NCBI GenBank assembly: GCA_029259835.1
Contig: JAJDEL010000731.1
Span: forward strand, 1 to 5,428
Direction of reading: 5' to 3'
Length of the DNA stretch: 5,428 nt
Source of the DNA: Planctomicrobium sp.
GTDB lineage: Bacteria > Planctomycetota > Planctomycetia > Planctomycetales > Planctomycetaceae
The position numbers and the translations under genes are program-made. The first letter of the stretch is position 1. The number at the start of each line of letters is the position of its first letter. Below the pieces are notes generated by a model. It was given only the letters and a program-made list of their open reading frames with translations, made no database searches and was not told where the DNA came from. Positions 1-5,428 of the stretch are shown here, piece after piece.

Positions 1-752
1 GAATCGGCATCGAAATGAACTTCGTCCCCTTTATGCTTTAAGCCATCTGAAGAGACGAATGCGGCGTTTTTTACTTTTTTCGACAAGTTCTGATGAACGG
101 CATCGACCTTCTTTTTCGCATCACTCCAGGGTCGCTCAGCAAATTGTCCCATTTGACCAGCGATGAATGGAACGCCCCCAGATTTTAGTTCGGTGCGGAG
201 GCGAGAAATTAAATTGCGTAGTTTTTCTTCATAGACATCGGCGGTACTGCCATCTTTAGAATCTGACTCACCTTGATGCCAGAGAATGCCTTTCAACGTC
301 CCCTTTTCAAGTGCGACCTGCGCTCGCGATATCGCATCATCCCAGGGATGACTTTTCGTTGGTTTGTAAAACTCACCCGGCTGCCAACTCGAAATCGGCG
401 AACCACCGACTCCGCAGGGAATCAGTCCAATGGTCACATCTGGGTTGTCGCTGGCAATTTCGATCCCGAACGTTTTCCCGACTCCAACACCTACAATCGT
501 CGGTTTATCAAAATGCAAAGGATCAACCGCCGACACCCATTCCTGCTTCTTGTTGAGCATCAAAACACGCGGATGCGGCAGTTTGTCCTGAGCAGTCACT
601 TTACCCCGACCTGCCATGTTGGATTGACCAATCAGAAGAAAGAGATGGAAGTTTTCTTTCTCTGGTGGAGTGGCGGGCGTTTTGTCCTGTGCGAATATTG
701 GGTTCATCAGGAACAGTATCCCGAATAAGCTCAGGGGTAATTTTCCAAACAT
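1..752 (-). CDS. Secreted SASA/CE6-family carbohydrate O-acetylesterase (3' end cut off by window)
   Basis: The minus strand is open from an ATG at 752-750 to the window edge, giving 250 codons with no stop. Residues 1-21 form a signal peptide: a Lys, a hydrophobic core, then NPIFA before QD. The mature part is an SGNH-type esterase of the SASA (sialate O-acetylesterase, formerly DUF303) or CE6 group. The nucleophile block GQSNMAG is at 42-48 (Ser44), CGVGGS at 113-118 is a likely oxyanion-hole block, WHQGESD is at 158-164, and DEVH at 243-246 is the DxxH block carrying the catalytic Asp and His. The protein should remove acetyl groups from acetylated sugars outside the cytoplasm; sialic acid, xylan or another acetylated glycan cannot be told apart here. 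All catalytic motifs are present, so probably only a short C-terminal tail is missing. It lies 96 bp after the dehydrogenase gene on the same strand. No Shine-Dalgarno is seen before the ATG; a palindrome occupies that place. Confidence 0.9.
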   Translation of the reverse strand, partial: MFGKLPLSLFGILFLMNPIFAQDKTPATPPEKENFHLFLLIGQSNMAGRGKVTAQDKLPHPRVLMLNKKQEWVSAVDPLHFDKPTIVGVGVGKTFGIEIASDNPDVTIGLIPCGVGGSPISSWQPGEFYKPTKSHPWDDAISRAQVALEKGTLKGILWHQGESDSKDGSTADVYEEKLRNLISRLRTELKSGGVPFIAGQMGQFAERPWSDAKKKVDAVHQNLSKKVKNAAFVSSDGLKHKGDEVHFDAD

Positions 753-760
753 CGTTTTGT

Positions 761-779
761 CAGCCACTTTAAGTGGCTG
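761..779. promoter_or_regulatory. 19-nt palindrome directly upstream of the esterase start
   Basis: CAGCCACTT-T-AAGTGGCTG is a perfect inverted repeat with 9-base arms around one central base. It ends 8 nt before the esterase ATG, where a Shine-Dalgarno sequence would normally lie. As RNA it would fold as a 7-bp stem with a 5-nt loop. No T-run follows on the minus strand, so an intrinsic terminator is unlikely. An operator for a dimeric regulator, a translation-masking hairpin, or a dispersed genomic repeat are the alternatives; the sequence alone does not decide. Confidence 0.5.
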
Positions 780-826
780 GCTAAGAAAGTAGACAATCAT
801 TTCTCGGTCTCAGACTTGAAGTTAGC

Positions 827-840
827 TGCGAAGCGATGAA
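827..840. repeat. 14-nt direct repeat, copy 1 (TGCGAAGCGATGAA)
   Basis: An exact copy of the 14 bases at 1814-1827. This copy lies just downstream of the stop codon of the dehydrogenase gene, and the other lies in that gene's leader, so the two copies bracket the gene in the same orientation. This copy has no pairing partner next to it, unlike the other. Confidence 0.5.
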
Positions 841-848
841 CTTTTCCT

Positions 849-1766
849 CTATCTTTTTGTCCAGTCGACGCCGGACATTTCTGCGAGTGTGAGCATTAAT
901 GCGTGGGTGCCGTTGCGGCCCCAGCCTTTGGCCTTGACGGATTGATAGAGCTGCTCCGCCAGTGCCAGACCGGGCATACTGAGTCCCATGCGGCGGCTTT
1001 CGGCGAGGGCGATACCCATATCTTTAATGAAGTGTTCGACGAAGAAACCAGGGTCGAAGTTGTTTGCCATAATGCGTGGGCCAAGGTTTGAGAGTGACCA
1101 GCTCCCGGCTGCTCCGGTCGAGACCGACTTCATCACGGTTTCGAGGTCGAGACCAGCTATGTGACCATAGAGAAGAGCTTCACAGACGCCGATCATCATG
1201 CTGGAGATGAGCGTTTGATTCACCATTTTCGTGTGTTGTCCTGCCCCGGCTGGACCTTGATGGACGATCGTTTTCCCCATCGCTTCCCAAGCTGGGTTGA
1301 GAGCATCGACGATATCTTTGTCACCACCGATCATAATCGAAAGCCGCGCTTCTTTCGCTCCAACATCCCCGCCGGAAACAGGGGCATCAATCGAAGCAAC
1401 TCCTTGTGCTTTGGCAGTCTCGGCAATTTCAACAGCAAGCGATGGTTCGCTTGTCGTCATGTCGACGAGAACATTGCCTGACTTTGAACCGGCAAGTGCT
1501 CCATTTGCGCCGAGGAATACTTCACGAACGTCTTGAGGAAATCCAACAATGGCAAAGATTACATCAGACGCCTCAGCGACTGCTTTCGGCGAGTCGACCC
1601 ATGTCGCGCCTTTGTCGATGAGTCCTTGTGCTTTGTCTTTTGAGCGAGTGTAAATAGTTGCTTCAAAGCCTTTGTCAATCAGGTGTCCACACATGCTGGA
1701 ACCCATCACGCCAGTGCCGATCCAGCCGATTTTTGTTTTGCCAGGAACGATTTCTGAAATTGACAT
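849..1766 (-). CDS. Beta-hydroxyacid dehydrogenase (3-hydroxyisobutyrate dehydrogenase / glyoxylate-succinic semialdehyde reductase family)
   Basis: A 305-residue cytoplasmic oxidoreductase, full length for the family. Residues 12-130 are an NAD(P)-binding Rossmann domain with GTGVMG at 17-22. The substrate-binding signature DAPVSGG is at 127-133. The catalytic Lys is K180 in KMVNQ, with N183 beside it, and the helical C-terminal domain carries the conserved FIKDMGIAL block (246-254). After the second strand the chain reads YTRSKDK, with Arg41 where NADP-dependent members have a basic residue and NAD-dependent members usually have Asp, so NADP(H) is the likelier cofactor (inference). Possible substrates are 3-hydroxyisobutyrate, tartronate semialdehyde, glyoxylate or succinic semialdehyde; the sequence does not choose, so no symbol is given. 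The ATG is supported by GGAGA 8 nt upstream, and a promoter lies about 95 nt upstream. The gene follows mnmA on the same strand after a 197-bp gap, with no evident functional tie. Confidence 0.92.
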   Translation of the reverse strand: MSISEIVPGKTKIGWIGTGVMGSSMCGHLIDKGFEATIYTRSKDKAQGLIDKGATWVDSPKAVAEASDVIFAIVGFPQDVREVFLGANGALAGSKSGNVLVDMTTSEPSLAVEIAETAKAQGVASIDAPVSGGDVGAKEARLSIMIGGDKDIVDALNPAWEAMGKTIVHQGPAGAGQHTKMVNQTLISSMMIGVCEALLYGHIAGLDLETVMKSVSTGAAGSWSLSNLGPRIMANNFDPGFFVEHFIKDMGIALAESRRMGLSMPGLALAEQLYQSVKAKGWGRNGTHALMLTLAEMSGVDWTKR

Positions 1767-1774
1767 GAGTTTTT

Positions 1775-1779
1775 TCTCC
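1775..1779 (-). promoter_or_regulatory. Shine-Dalgarno site of the dehydrogenase gene
   Basis: GGAGA on the minus strand, separated by 8 nt from the ATG at 1766. This is the clearest ribosome-binding site on the minus strand and fixes the start. Confidence 0.75.
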
Positions 1780-1813
1780 GATGAAGTCGTTGTGAATAGT
1801 GTTTTGGTTTGGG

Positions 1814-1827
1814 TGCGAAGCGATGAA
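1814..1827. repeat. 14-nt direct repeat, copy 2 (TGCGAAGCGATGAA)
   Basis: Exact match to 827-840. It lies in the presumed leader of the dehydrogenase mRNA and forms the left arm of the imperfect hairpin at 1815-1845. Confidence 0.5.
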
Positions 1828-1845
1828 TTGTGATGATCGCGTCGC
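1815..1845 (-). other. Imperfect hairpin in the leader of the dehydrogenase mRNA
   Basis: Arms 1815-1826 and 1834-1845 pair at 10 of 12 positions around a 7-nt loop. The structure falls between the predicted transcription start (near 1860) and the ribosome-binding site. It lacks a following T-run in either direction, so it is not a standard terminator. It could be a leader structure, a processing site after mnmA, or part of a dispersed repeat. Confidence 0.35.
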
Positions 1846-1866
1846 TAACTTTTATATTCTGAGCGA

Positions 1867-1895
1867 AGTATATCGGGTCGTTCGCTGAATGTCAG
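1867..1895 (-). promoter_or_regulatory. Sigma70-type promoter for the dehydrogenase gene
   Basis: On the minus strand a -35 box CTGACA (1890-1895) is followed by an exact 17-nt spacer and a -10 box TATACT (1867-1872); each box matches five of six consensus bases. Transcription would start near 1860, giving a leader of about 95 nt. It lies wholly in the gap after mnmA, so the dehydrogenase gene need not depend on mnmA transcription. Prediction from sequence only. Confidence 0.55.
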
Positions 1896-1963
1896 GGAAC
1901 CTCGTTGGCTCTTGCATCTTCTCCCGAATGCGAATGCTTACGCCTGAATCGTCCCCAATAGAA

Positions 1964-3064
1964 TTAAAGAATCCAGCCACCACCGATGACGCGGTCTTCG
2001 TCGTAAGCGACGACTGCCTGACCGGGGGCGACACCGAATTGTGGGTCGTCAAAATCGACGCGGATACGGTCTTCGTCGATTTGATGAACGGCACAGCGGC
2101 CAGGTTTACTCTGATACCGAATCTGAGCCGTTGCAGTGAAAGGGAACTTCAAATCCGATTTGAGCCAGTTGATCCGGTTCGCTTCCAACGACGTTCGACC
2201 TAGTTCTTCTTTTGTTCCAATGACAACACGTTTTGTGTCCGGTTCGATCCTGACTACGAAACGTGGATCACCGAACGCGACGCCCAGCCCTCGCCGTTGA
2301 CCGATTGTGTAGTTCTGATAACCAGCGTGTTCTCCGACAACATTGCCAGCAGTATCGACCAGTTCACCAGCAGTTTCTTGAGGACCGCGGAAGTCACTGA
2401 GAAACCGCGAGTAGTCGTTGTCTGGGATGAAGCAGATTTCCTGACTGTCTGGTTTGTTCGCAGTTTTAATCCCAGCTTTCGCTGCCAACTCGCGCAGTTC
2501 ACTCTTTTGGTATCCACCGACGGGGTACAGGATTTTATCGAGTAGGTCACGCTCTGTTCCGAAGAGAACGTAGGATTGATCTTTGCCGGGGTCGACCCCG
2601 CGGAAGAGTCCTGGTCGGTCTTCACCTTCAACTGTTTGCAATTGCGCGTAATGTCCGGTCGCAATGTGATCGGCACCGACTTGTTGGGCGAAGTCCCACA
2701 GCTTGCCGAACTTCAACCAGATGTTGCACATCACGCAAGGATTCGGAGTTCGGCCAGCGAGGTATTCGTCGGCAAAGTAATCTTTGATCTGCCCGAAGCC
2801 TTCACTGAAATCAATGGCATGGAAAGGGATATCCAGACTGTCCGCGACCCGCCTCGCATCAGCTGCATCAGACGCGCTGCAACACCCTTGCTTGTGTGCT
2901 TTTGCGGAGACAATCGGTAGGCCGCCAATCCCGGTTTCGCAGACTTCATCGGTCACACCTGAGCGCATGAAGAGCCCGATCACCTCATAGCCCTGCTCTT
3001 GAAGCAGCCAGGCTGAGGCGGAACTATCAATTCCTCCACTCATAGCGAGAACAACACGCGACAT
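1964..3064 (-). CDS. mnmA: tRNA-specific 2-thiouridylase MnmA
   Basis: MnmA activates U34 of tRNA-Lys, -Glu and -Gln with ATP and inserts sulfur to make 2-thiouridine in the cytoplasm. The protein is 366 residues, normal for the family. The PP-loop ATP site SGGIDSS is at 9-15, the TPNPCVMCN block is at 106-114, the second catalytic Cys is C211 in SQEICFIP, IGQRRGLG is at 254-261, and the C-terminal beta-barrel contains RYQSKPG and GQAVV. By motif alignment C113 corresponds to E. coli Cys102 and C211 to Cys199. C110 stands where E. coli has Asp99, giving a CXXC + C pattern. An ATG 21 nt upstream (3085) is also in frame, but the start at 3064 has GAGG 6 nt before it and gives the usual MSRVVLAMSGG-like beginning, so it is preferred. 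The gene is divergent from the small membrane protein gene. Confidence 0.96.
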   Translation of the reverse strand: MSRVVLAMSGGIDSSASAWLLQEQGYEVIGLFMRSGVTDEVCETGIGGLPIVSAKAHKQGCCSASDAADARRVADSLDIPFHAIDFSEGFGQIKDYFADEYLAGRTPNPCVMCNIWLKFGKLWDFAQQVGADHIATGHYAQLQTVEGEDRPGLFRGVDPGKDQSYVLFGTERDLLDKILYPVGGYQKSELRELAAKAGIKTANKPDSQEICFIPDNDYSRFLSDFRGPQETAGELVDTAGNVVGEHAGYQNYTIGQRRGLGVAFGDPRFVVRIEPDTKRVVIGTKEELGRTSLEANRINWLKSDLKFPFTATAQIRYQSKPGRCAVHQIDEDRIRVDFDDPQFGVAPGQAVVAYDEDRVIGGGWIL

Positions 3065-3070
3065 CTGCGA

Positions 3071-3074
3071 CCTC
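3071..3074 (-). promoter_or_regulatory. Shine-Dalgarno site deciding the mnmA start
   Basis: GAGG on the minus strand, 6 nt before the ATG at 3064. The upstream alternative ATG at 3085 has AGGA almost touching it, too close for normal initiation, so this site favours the shorter protein. Confidence 0.6.
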
Positions 3075-3148
3075 AATCCTCTCATTCCTGATGATTCGGT
3101 AACGACTTGCTCATCAATCGTTTGGGAATCTGGTATCTTAACTCATCG

Positions 3149-3176
3149 AGAATAATTTTATACTCGCATTCCTCAA
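3149..3176 (-). promoter_or_regulatory. Possible promoter for mnmA
   Basis: TTGAGG (3171-3176), a 16-nt spacer and TATTCT (3149-3154) on the minus strand, each matching four of six consensus bases. It would start transcription near 3142, about 78 nt before the mnmA start. A weak match, but it lies in the AT-rich centre of the divergent gap and overlaps the plus-strand -10 box. Confidence 0.3.
3159..3164 (+). promoter_or_regulatory. -10 box of the plus-strand membrane/propeller gene pair
   Basis: TATACT within an AT-rich stretch, the same hexamer as in the dehydrogenase promoter. No good -35 box is seen 16-18 nt upstream. A start near 3171 would leave a leader of about 44 nt before the TTG at 3215, and would place the in-frame TTG at 3107 outside the transcript. 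Confidence 0.35.
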
Positions 3177-3214
3177 ACTCATCCTTTGGACTCAATTTCG
3201 TGGCAGGCAGTTCC

Positions 3215-3382
3215 TTGAAAAATAACGTTGGATTTCTCCTTCAACTGGCAGCGTTGACGTTTCTTCCGCTGTTAATCCTGCGACAACTCGCCACAGGTTT
3301 TCGCCTGATTTGGATGCCAGCACTCACGACGCTCGGAGTGGCGATTTTCATACTTGGTCGCTGGTTGCGAGACCCTGAGTGA
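3215..3382 (+). CDS. Small two-helix membrane protein coupled to the propeller gene
   Basis: A 55-residue hydrophobic protein with two probable membrane helices: residues about 5-24 (VGFLLQLAALTFLPLLIL) and about 32-49 (IWMPALTTLGVAIFILG), with Arg residues in the short loop and a charged RWLRDPE tail. The frame is open back to a TTG at 3107, but the residues before 3200 are polar and unlike a signal, and no ATG occurs in the hydrophilic part. The TTG at 3215 has AGG 7 nt upstream and gives MKNNVGF; a GTG at 3200 (60 residues) is the alternative. Its TGA stop overlaps the ATG of the next gene (TGATG), which points to translational coupling and a shared role. I do not recognise the family with certainty; it resembles short uncharacterised planctomycete membrane proteins from memory. 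Function unknown. Confidence 0.62.
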   Translation: MKNNVGFLLQLAALTFLPLLILRQLATGFRLIWMPALTTLGVAIFILGRWLRDPE

Positions 3383-5355
3383 TGGAATTCGTTCCGGTGA
3401 CAAACAAAATCCCTGAAAATTCTGTCTTCCGAAGAATTCACTGCCAGGCAATTCTCCTCTGCGGCGCCACGCTCTTTCTGACACCAGATATCGGTCGTAA
3501 GGTTCACTCTCAGGAAGCTCGAAATCAACTGCCGCTGGTGACTCAGTCGAACTCTCAAGCAGAACGCCTGTACAGAGGGGTTTTGACTGACATTGAATCT
3601 GCCGATTTTGATCGTGCAGCAGCAGGCATTGCAAAACTCCGCACTGAACATTCCGGCGTTCTGGTTCCAGTGGAGGCTCAGCACCATATCGAGGTGACGT
3701 TGCTCGCAGACATATTGAGTTCAAGACTCCCAGAGCGGATTGATCAGCATCCTGATCCTCCGGAGTGGACATCTCGCACCGGACATGCACTTTGGCGACA
3801 ACAATTATTAGGAAGAATTGCACCCGAAAAATTGCTCTCGACCGGCGACCGCTTTTGGAGAGAAGGAGAGATCACAAGGGCGAAGTTGTTTTGGCGGCTC
3901 TCACAAAGTGCGGTGCATACTGAGATTCGAACTCAAACATCCTCCGAAGTCCTCAAGCGGCAAATTGTCGCTGCAATTTTCGAAGGCCGATTCCGACAGG
4001 CTCAAATCAAACTCGATCAATTCAAGATTTCTTTTCCTGAAATCACAGGTCGCATTGCCGGTGAAGAAGGCAACCTTGTAGAGATTCTTGAACAGTTGAC
4101 GGAAACCCTCCAAGAGAGTGAGTCCGATTCTTTAGTGGAATCCAATTCAATCTTTCCTTCTGAAACGGGGCGAATTGATTTCGTACGTCGCATGTGGTCG
4201 GTTGGTGCGTCACGGCGAAGCATCAAATCAAATCTCATTCCACAACTGTGGAATGAGATTGTTCTCTTGCAAGATGAGAACGGCGTTCGCGCTCTCAACT
4301 CAAAGACGGGAAATTCTGCCTGGCCTGTTGATGAACAAGATGAAGGTTTTATTTTCGAAACCAGAGCGGCACCGACTCGGAGCGACCAAGCACGACTCGC
4401 TGTTGGTCGCGGCGTCATTCATGACGACATGTGGTACGGACGGACCGGTGTTGCTGGTTTCACGGAGAACCAAGGATTAAAAAGTGTCGAACAGTCGCGC
4501 GTGACGACTCTCAACTTGCTGGCAGAAGGACGGCTTGAATGGACTGTCACCGCTGACAGTTTGACGACGCATCGAGACGATACAGGCCGTGTTTTCTCAG
4601 GTGATCCAATCATCGCACAGGGCCGTCTTTATGTCCCATTGCGATCACCGGCTCCCTCGAATCGATTGCAGATCGCTTGCATGGATTTGTCGGATGGGTC
4701 TGAAATTTGGACGACTGACGTTTCTGCGTCACTGAACACTGCTCCGTCGGATGAGGTCTCATTTCACGACCAACTTGTCTTTGCAGAAGGATGCTTCTTT
4801 TGGTCGATTCACGGTCAAGAAGTCTGCTGTGTTGATGCTACGAGTGGAAATGTCAACTGGATTTCCGGCGTTGAATTTCATCTGAACTTGAAACAAACCT
4901 CGAGCGAAGATCATCACGGTCTGATCGTGAGTGAAGGTCGTGTTTTTGCAACAACGATCAACGGCATTGCCTCCTTTGACTTGTACACTGGGGAATTGCT
5001 GTGGGAGCAAAACCTGCAAGAGCCTCCGCACTCTCTTCTCGGTGTGAACGACGGTCTCTTGATCACATCCTCGCCCCATTTACAGGCGATGGATGTACAA
5101 ACAGGCCGTATTTCCTGGCAACATCAAGTCGAGGATTCTCGTAAGAGTCGAGGAAAGTTGCTCGGACACTCTGTCATTTGGCCCACAAACGATGAACTCT
5201 GGACGGTCGATTCCCAAACAAGTCGGATTCTGCAAAGAGACTTTTTCTCAAATCTGACAGGGCAGCCCATGTACGACATTCAAATTCACAATGCAATTCT
5301 AATCGCTGACGAAGGGGATCAAATCACCTTTTATCGAATCAACAGATCACACTGA
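3382..5355 (+). CDS. Exported protein with helical N-terminal repeats and a PQQ-like beta-propeller
   Basis: A 657-residue protein starting at the ATG in the TGATG overlap; a GTG at 3379 would add one residue. An Arg-containing N-region, a hydrophobic core at about 23-34 and VHS before QE (near 43/44) look like a signal peptide with a long N-region, so it should be periplasmic or membrane-anchored. Residues about 55-235 are helical and TPR-like, with hairpins near 60-88, 152-178 and 196-220. From about 284 to 655 come seven or eight blades of the PQQ-like/BamB type, with recurring TG-x-x-x-W blade ends such as SGNVNW (488-493), TGELLW (536-541) and TGRISW (574-579). Such propellers usually act as protein-interaction scaffolds; no quinoprotein dehydrogenase active site is evident, so enzymatic activity is not proposed. 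The first two blades are the most divergent. The upstream partner is the small membrane protein. The codons for residues 284-293 form a perfect inverted repeat. Confidence 0.85.
   Translation: MEFVPVTNKIPENSVFRRIHCQAILLCGATLFLTPDIGRKVHSQEARNQLPLVTQSNSQAERLYRGVLTDIESADFDRAAAGIAKLRTEHSGVLVPVEAQHHIEVTLLADILSSRLPERIDQHPDPPEWTSRTGHALWRQQLLGRIAPEKLLSTGDRFWREGEITRAKLFWRLSQSAVHTEIRTQTSSEVLKRQIVAAIFEGRFRQAQIKLDQFKISFPEITGRIAGEEGNLVEILEQLTETLQESESDSLVESNSIFPSETGRIDFVRRMWSVGASRRSIKSNLIPQLWNEIVLLQDENGVRALNSKTGNSAWPVDEQDEGFIFETRAAPTRSDQARLAVGRGVIHDDMWYGRTGVAGFTENQGLKSVEQSRVTTLNLLAEGRLEWTVTADSLTTHRDDTGRVFSGDPIIAQGRLYVPLRSPAPSNRLQIACMDLSDGSEIWTTDVSASLNTAPSDEVSFHDQLVFAEGCFFWSIHGQEVCCVDATSGNVNWISGVEFHLNLKQTSSEDHHGLIVSEGRVFATTINGIASFDLYTGELLWEQNLQEPPHSLLGVNDGLLITSSPHLQAMDVQTGRISWQHQVEDSRKSRGKLLGHSVIWPTNDELWTVDSQTSRILQRDFFSNLTGQPMYDIQIHNAILIADEGDQITFYRINRSH
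4231..4260. repeat. Perfect 14-bp inverted repeat inside the propeller gene
   Basis: AATCTCATTCCACA, two bases AC, then TGTGGAATGAGATT: arms 4231-4244 and 4247-4260 are exact reverse complements. It encodes NLIPQLWNEI at the join between the helical part and the propeller. As RNA it would make a 13-bp stem with a 4-nt loop closed by C-G. No T-run follows directly, so it is not a standard terminator. Confidence 0.8.
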
Positions 5356-5395
5356 AACTTTGAAGTTTGGTCGAAATGAAGACGAAAGAATGCAA

Positions 5396-5428
5396 TCAGT
5401 TTGTCTTTAGTGATTTCACGTATTCGCG
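5396..5428 (-). CDS. Possible C-terminal end of a convergent gene (partial)
   Basis: The minus strand from the window edge reads REYVKSLKTN followed by TGA at 5398-5396. This is only ten residues. The YVKSL ending is reminiscent of C-termini of cytochrome c-type domains, but that is too short to assign. On the plus strand an ATG at 5376 is also open to the window edge (MKTKECNQF...) without a good ribosome-binding site, so the reading here is undecided. Confidence 0.25.
   Translation of the reverse strand, partial: REYVKSLKTN

Noticed and set aside
273..728. Plus-strand open frame of 151 codons opposite the esterase
   Set aside because: The minus strand here carries all SASA-family motifs in one frame; the plus-strand product is Arg-rich with no recognisable domain.
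2587..2600. 14-nt perfect palindrome CGGGGTCGACCCCG inside mnmA
   Set aside because: It encodes the conserved RGVDPG block of MnmA, and a palindrome with 7-base half-sites is near chance level in a window this long.
2297..2920. Plus-strand open frames opposite mnmA
   Set aside because: They mirror a full-length, motif-complete mnmA and have no ribosome-binding site or family resemblance.
3065..3085. Seven-residue longer start for mnmA at 3085
   Set aside because: The proposed ribosome-binding site touches that ATG, while GAGG is well spaced before the ATG at 3064, which also gives the usual family N-terminus.
3107..3214. N-terminal extension of the small membrane protein to the TTG at 3107
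   Set aside because: The extra residues are Ser/Asn-rich and featureless, the likely plus-strand promoter lies inside them, and no ribosome-binding site precedes that TTG.
3742..3757. Short inverted repeat GATCAG-CATC-CTGATC in the propeller gene
   Set aside because: Six-base arms are common by chance and nothing else supports a function.
3241..3823. Minus-strand open frames of 148 and 183 codons across the start of the propeller gene
   Set aside because: They overlap each other and a plus-strand gene with a signal peptide and consistent domain structure; their products look like shadow translations.
5355..5368. AAACTT-TG-AAGTTT right after the propeller stop, as a terminator
   Set aside because: The stem is short and AT-rich with a 2-nt loop, and no T-run follows on either strand.

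Overview
The window looks like an ordinary chromosomal stretch from a planctomycete, most likely of the Planctomycetaceae/Gimesia type. This is an inference from protein style: a secreted SASA/CE6-type esterase, a signal-peptide protein joining a helical N-terminus to a PQQ-like beta-propeller, moderate base composition, and a mixture of weak and clear Shine-Dalgarno sites. No species can be named from the sequence alone. I see no tRNA, rRNA, transposase, integrase, CRISPR array or defence gene.

Layout. Three genes lie on the minus strand, read right to left: mnmA (1964-3064), a beta-hydroxyacid dehydrogenase (849-1766) and a secreted SASA-family esterase (starts at 752 and runs off the left edge). 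Divergent from mnmA, on the plus strand, is a tightly coupled pair: a short two-helix membrane protein (about 3215-3382) whose stop overlaps the start of a 657-residue exported PQQ-like propeller protein (3382-5355). The last 70 bases may hold the very end of a convergent minus-strand gene, but too little is present to be sure.

How the genes relate. MnmA is a housekeeping tRNA wobble-uridine thiolase. The dehydrogenase has its own good sigma70-like promoter after mnmA, and the esterase may be reached by read-through from it, since no terminator is visible between them. The esterase has a signal peptide and should act outside the cytoplasm on acetylated carbohydrates. The small membrane protein and the propeller protein are probably translationally coupled, so they may work together at or across the cytoplasmic membrane. 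Their job is unknown.

No gap between genes exceeds 200 bases. The most notable signals outside ordinary annotation are a perfect 14-bp inverted repeat inside the propeller gene (4231-4260), a 19-nt palindrome sitting where the ribosome-binding site of the esterase should be (761-779), a 14-nt direct repeat on either side of the dehydrogenase gene, and a CXXC + C cysteine pattern in MnmA. I found no convincing new multi-gene system here.
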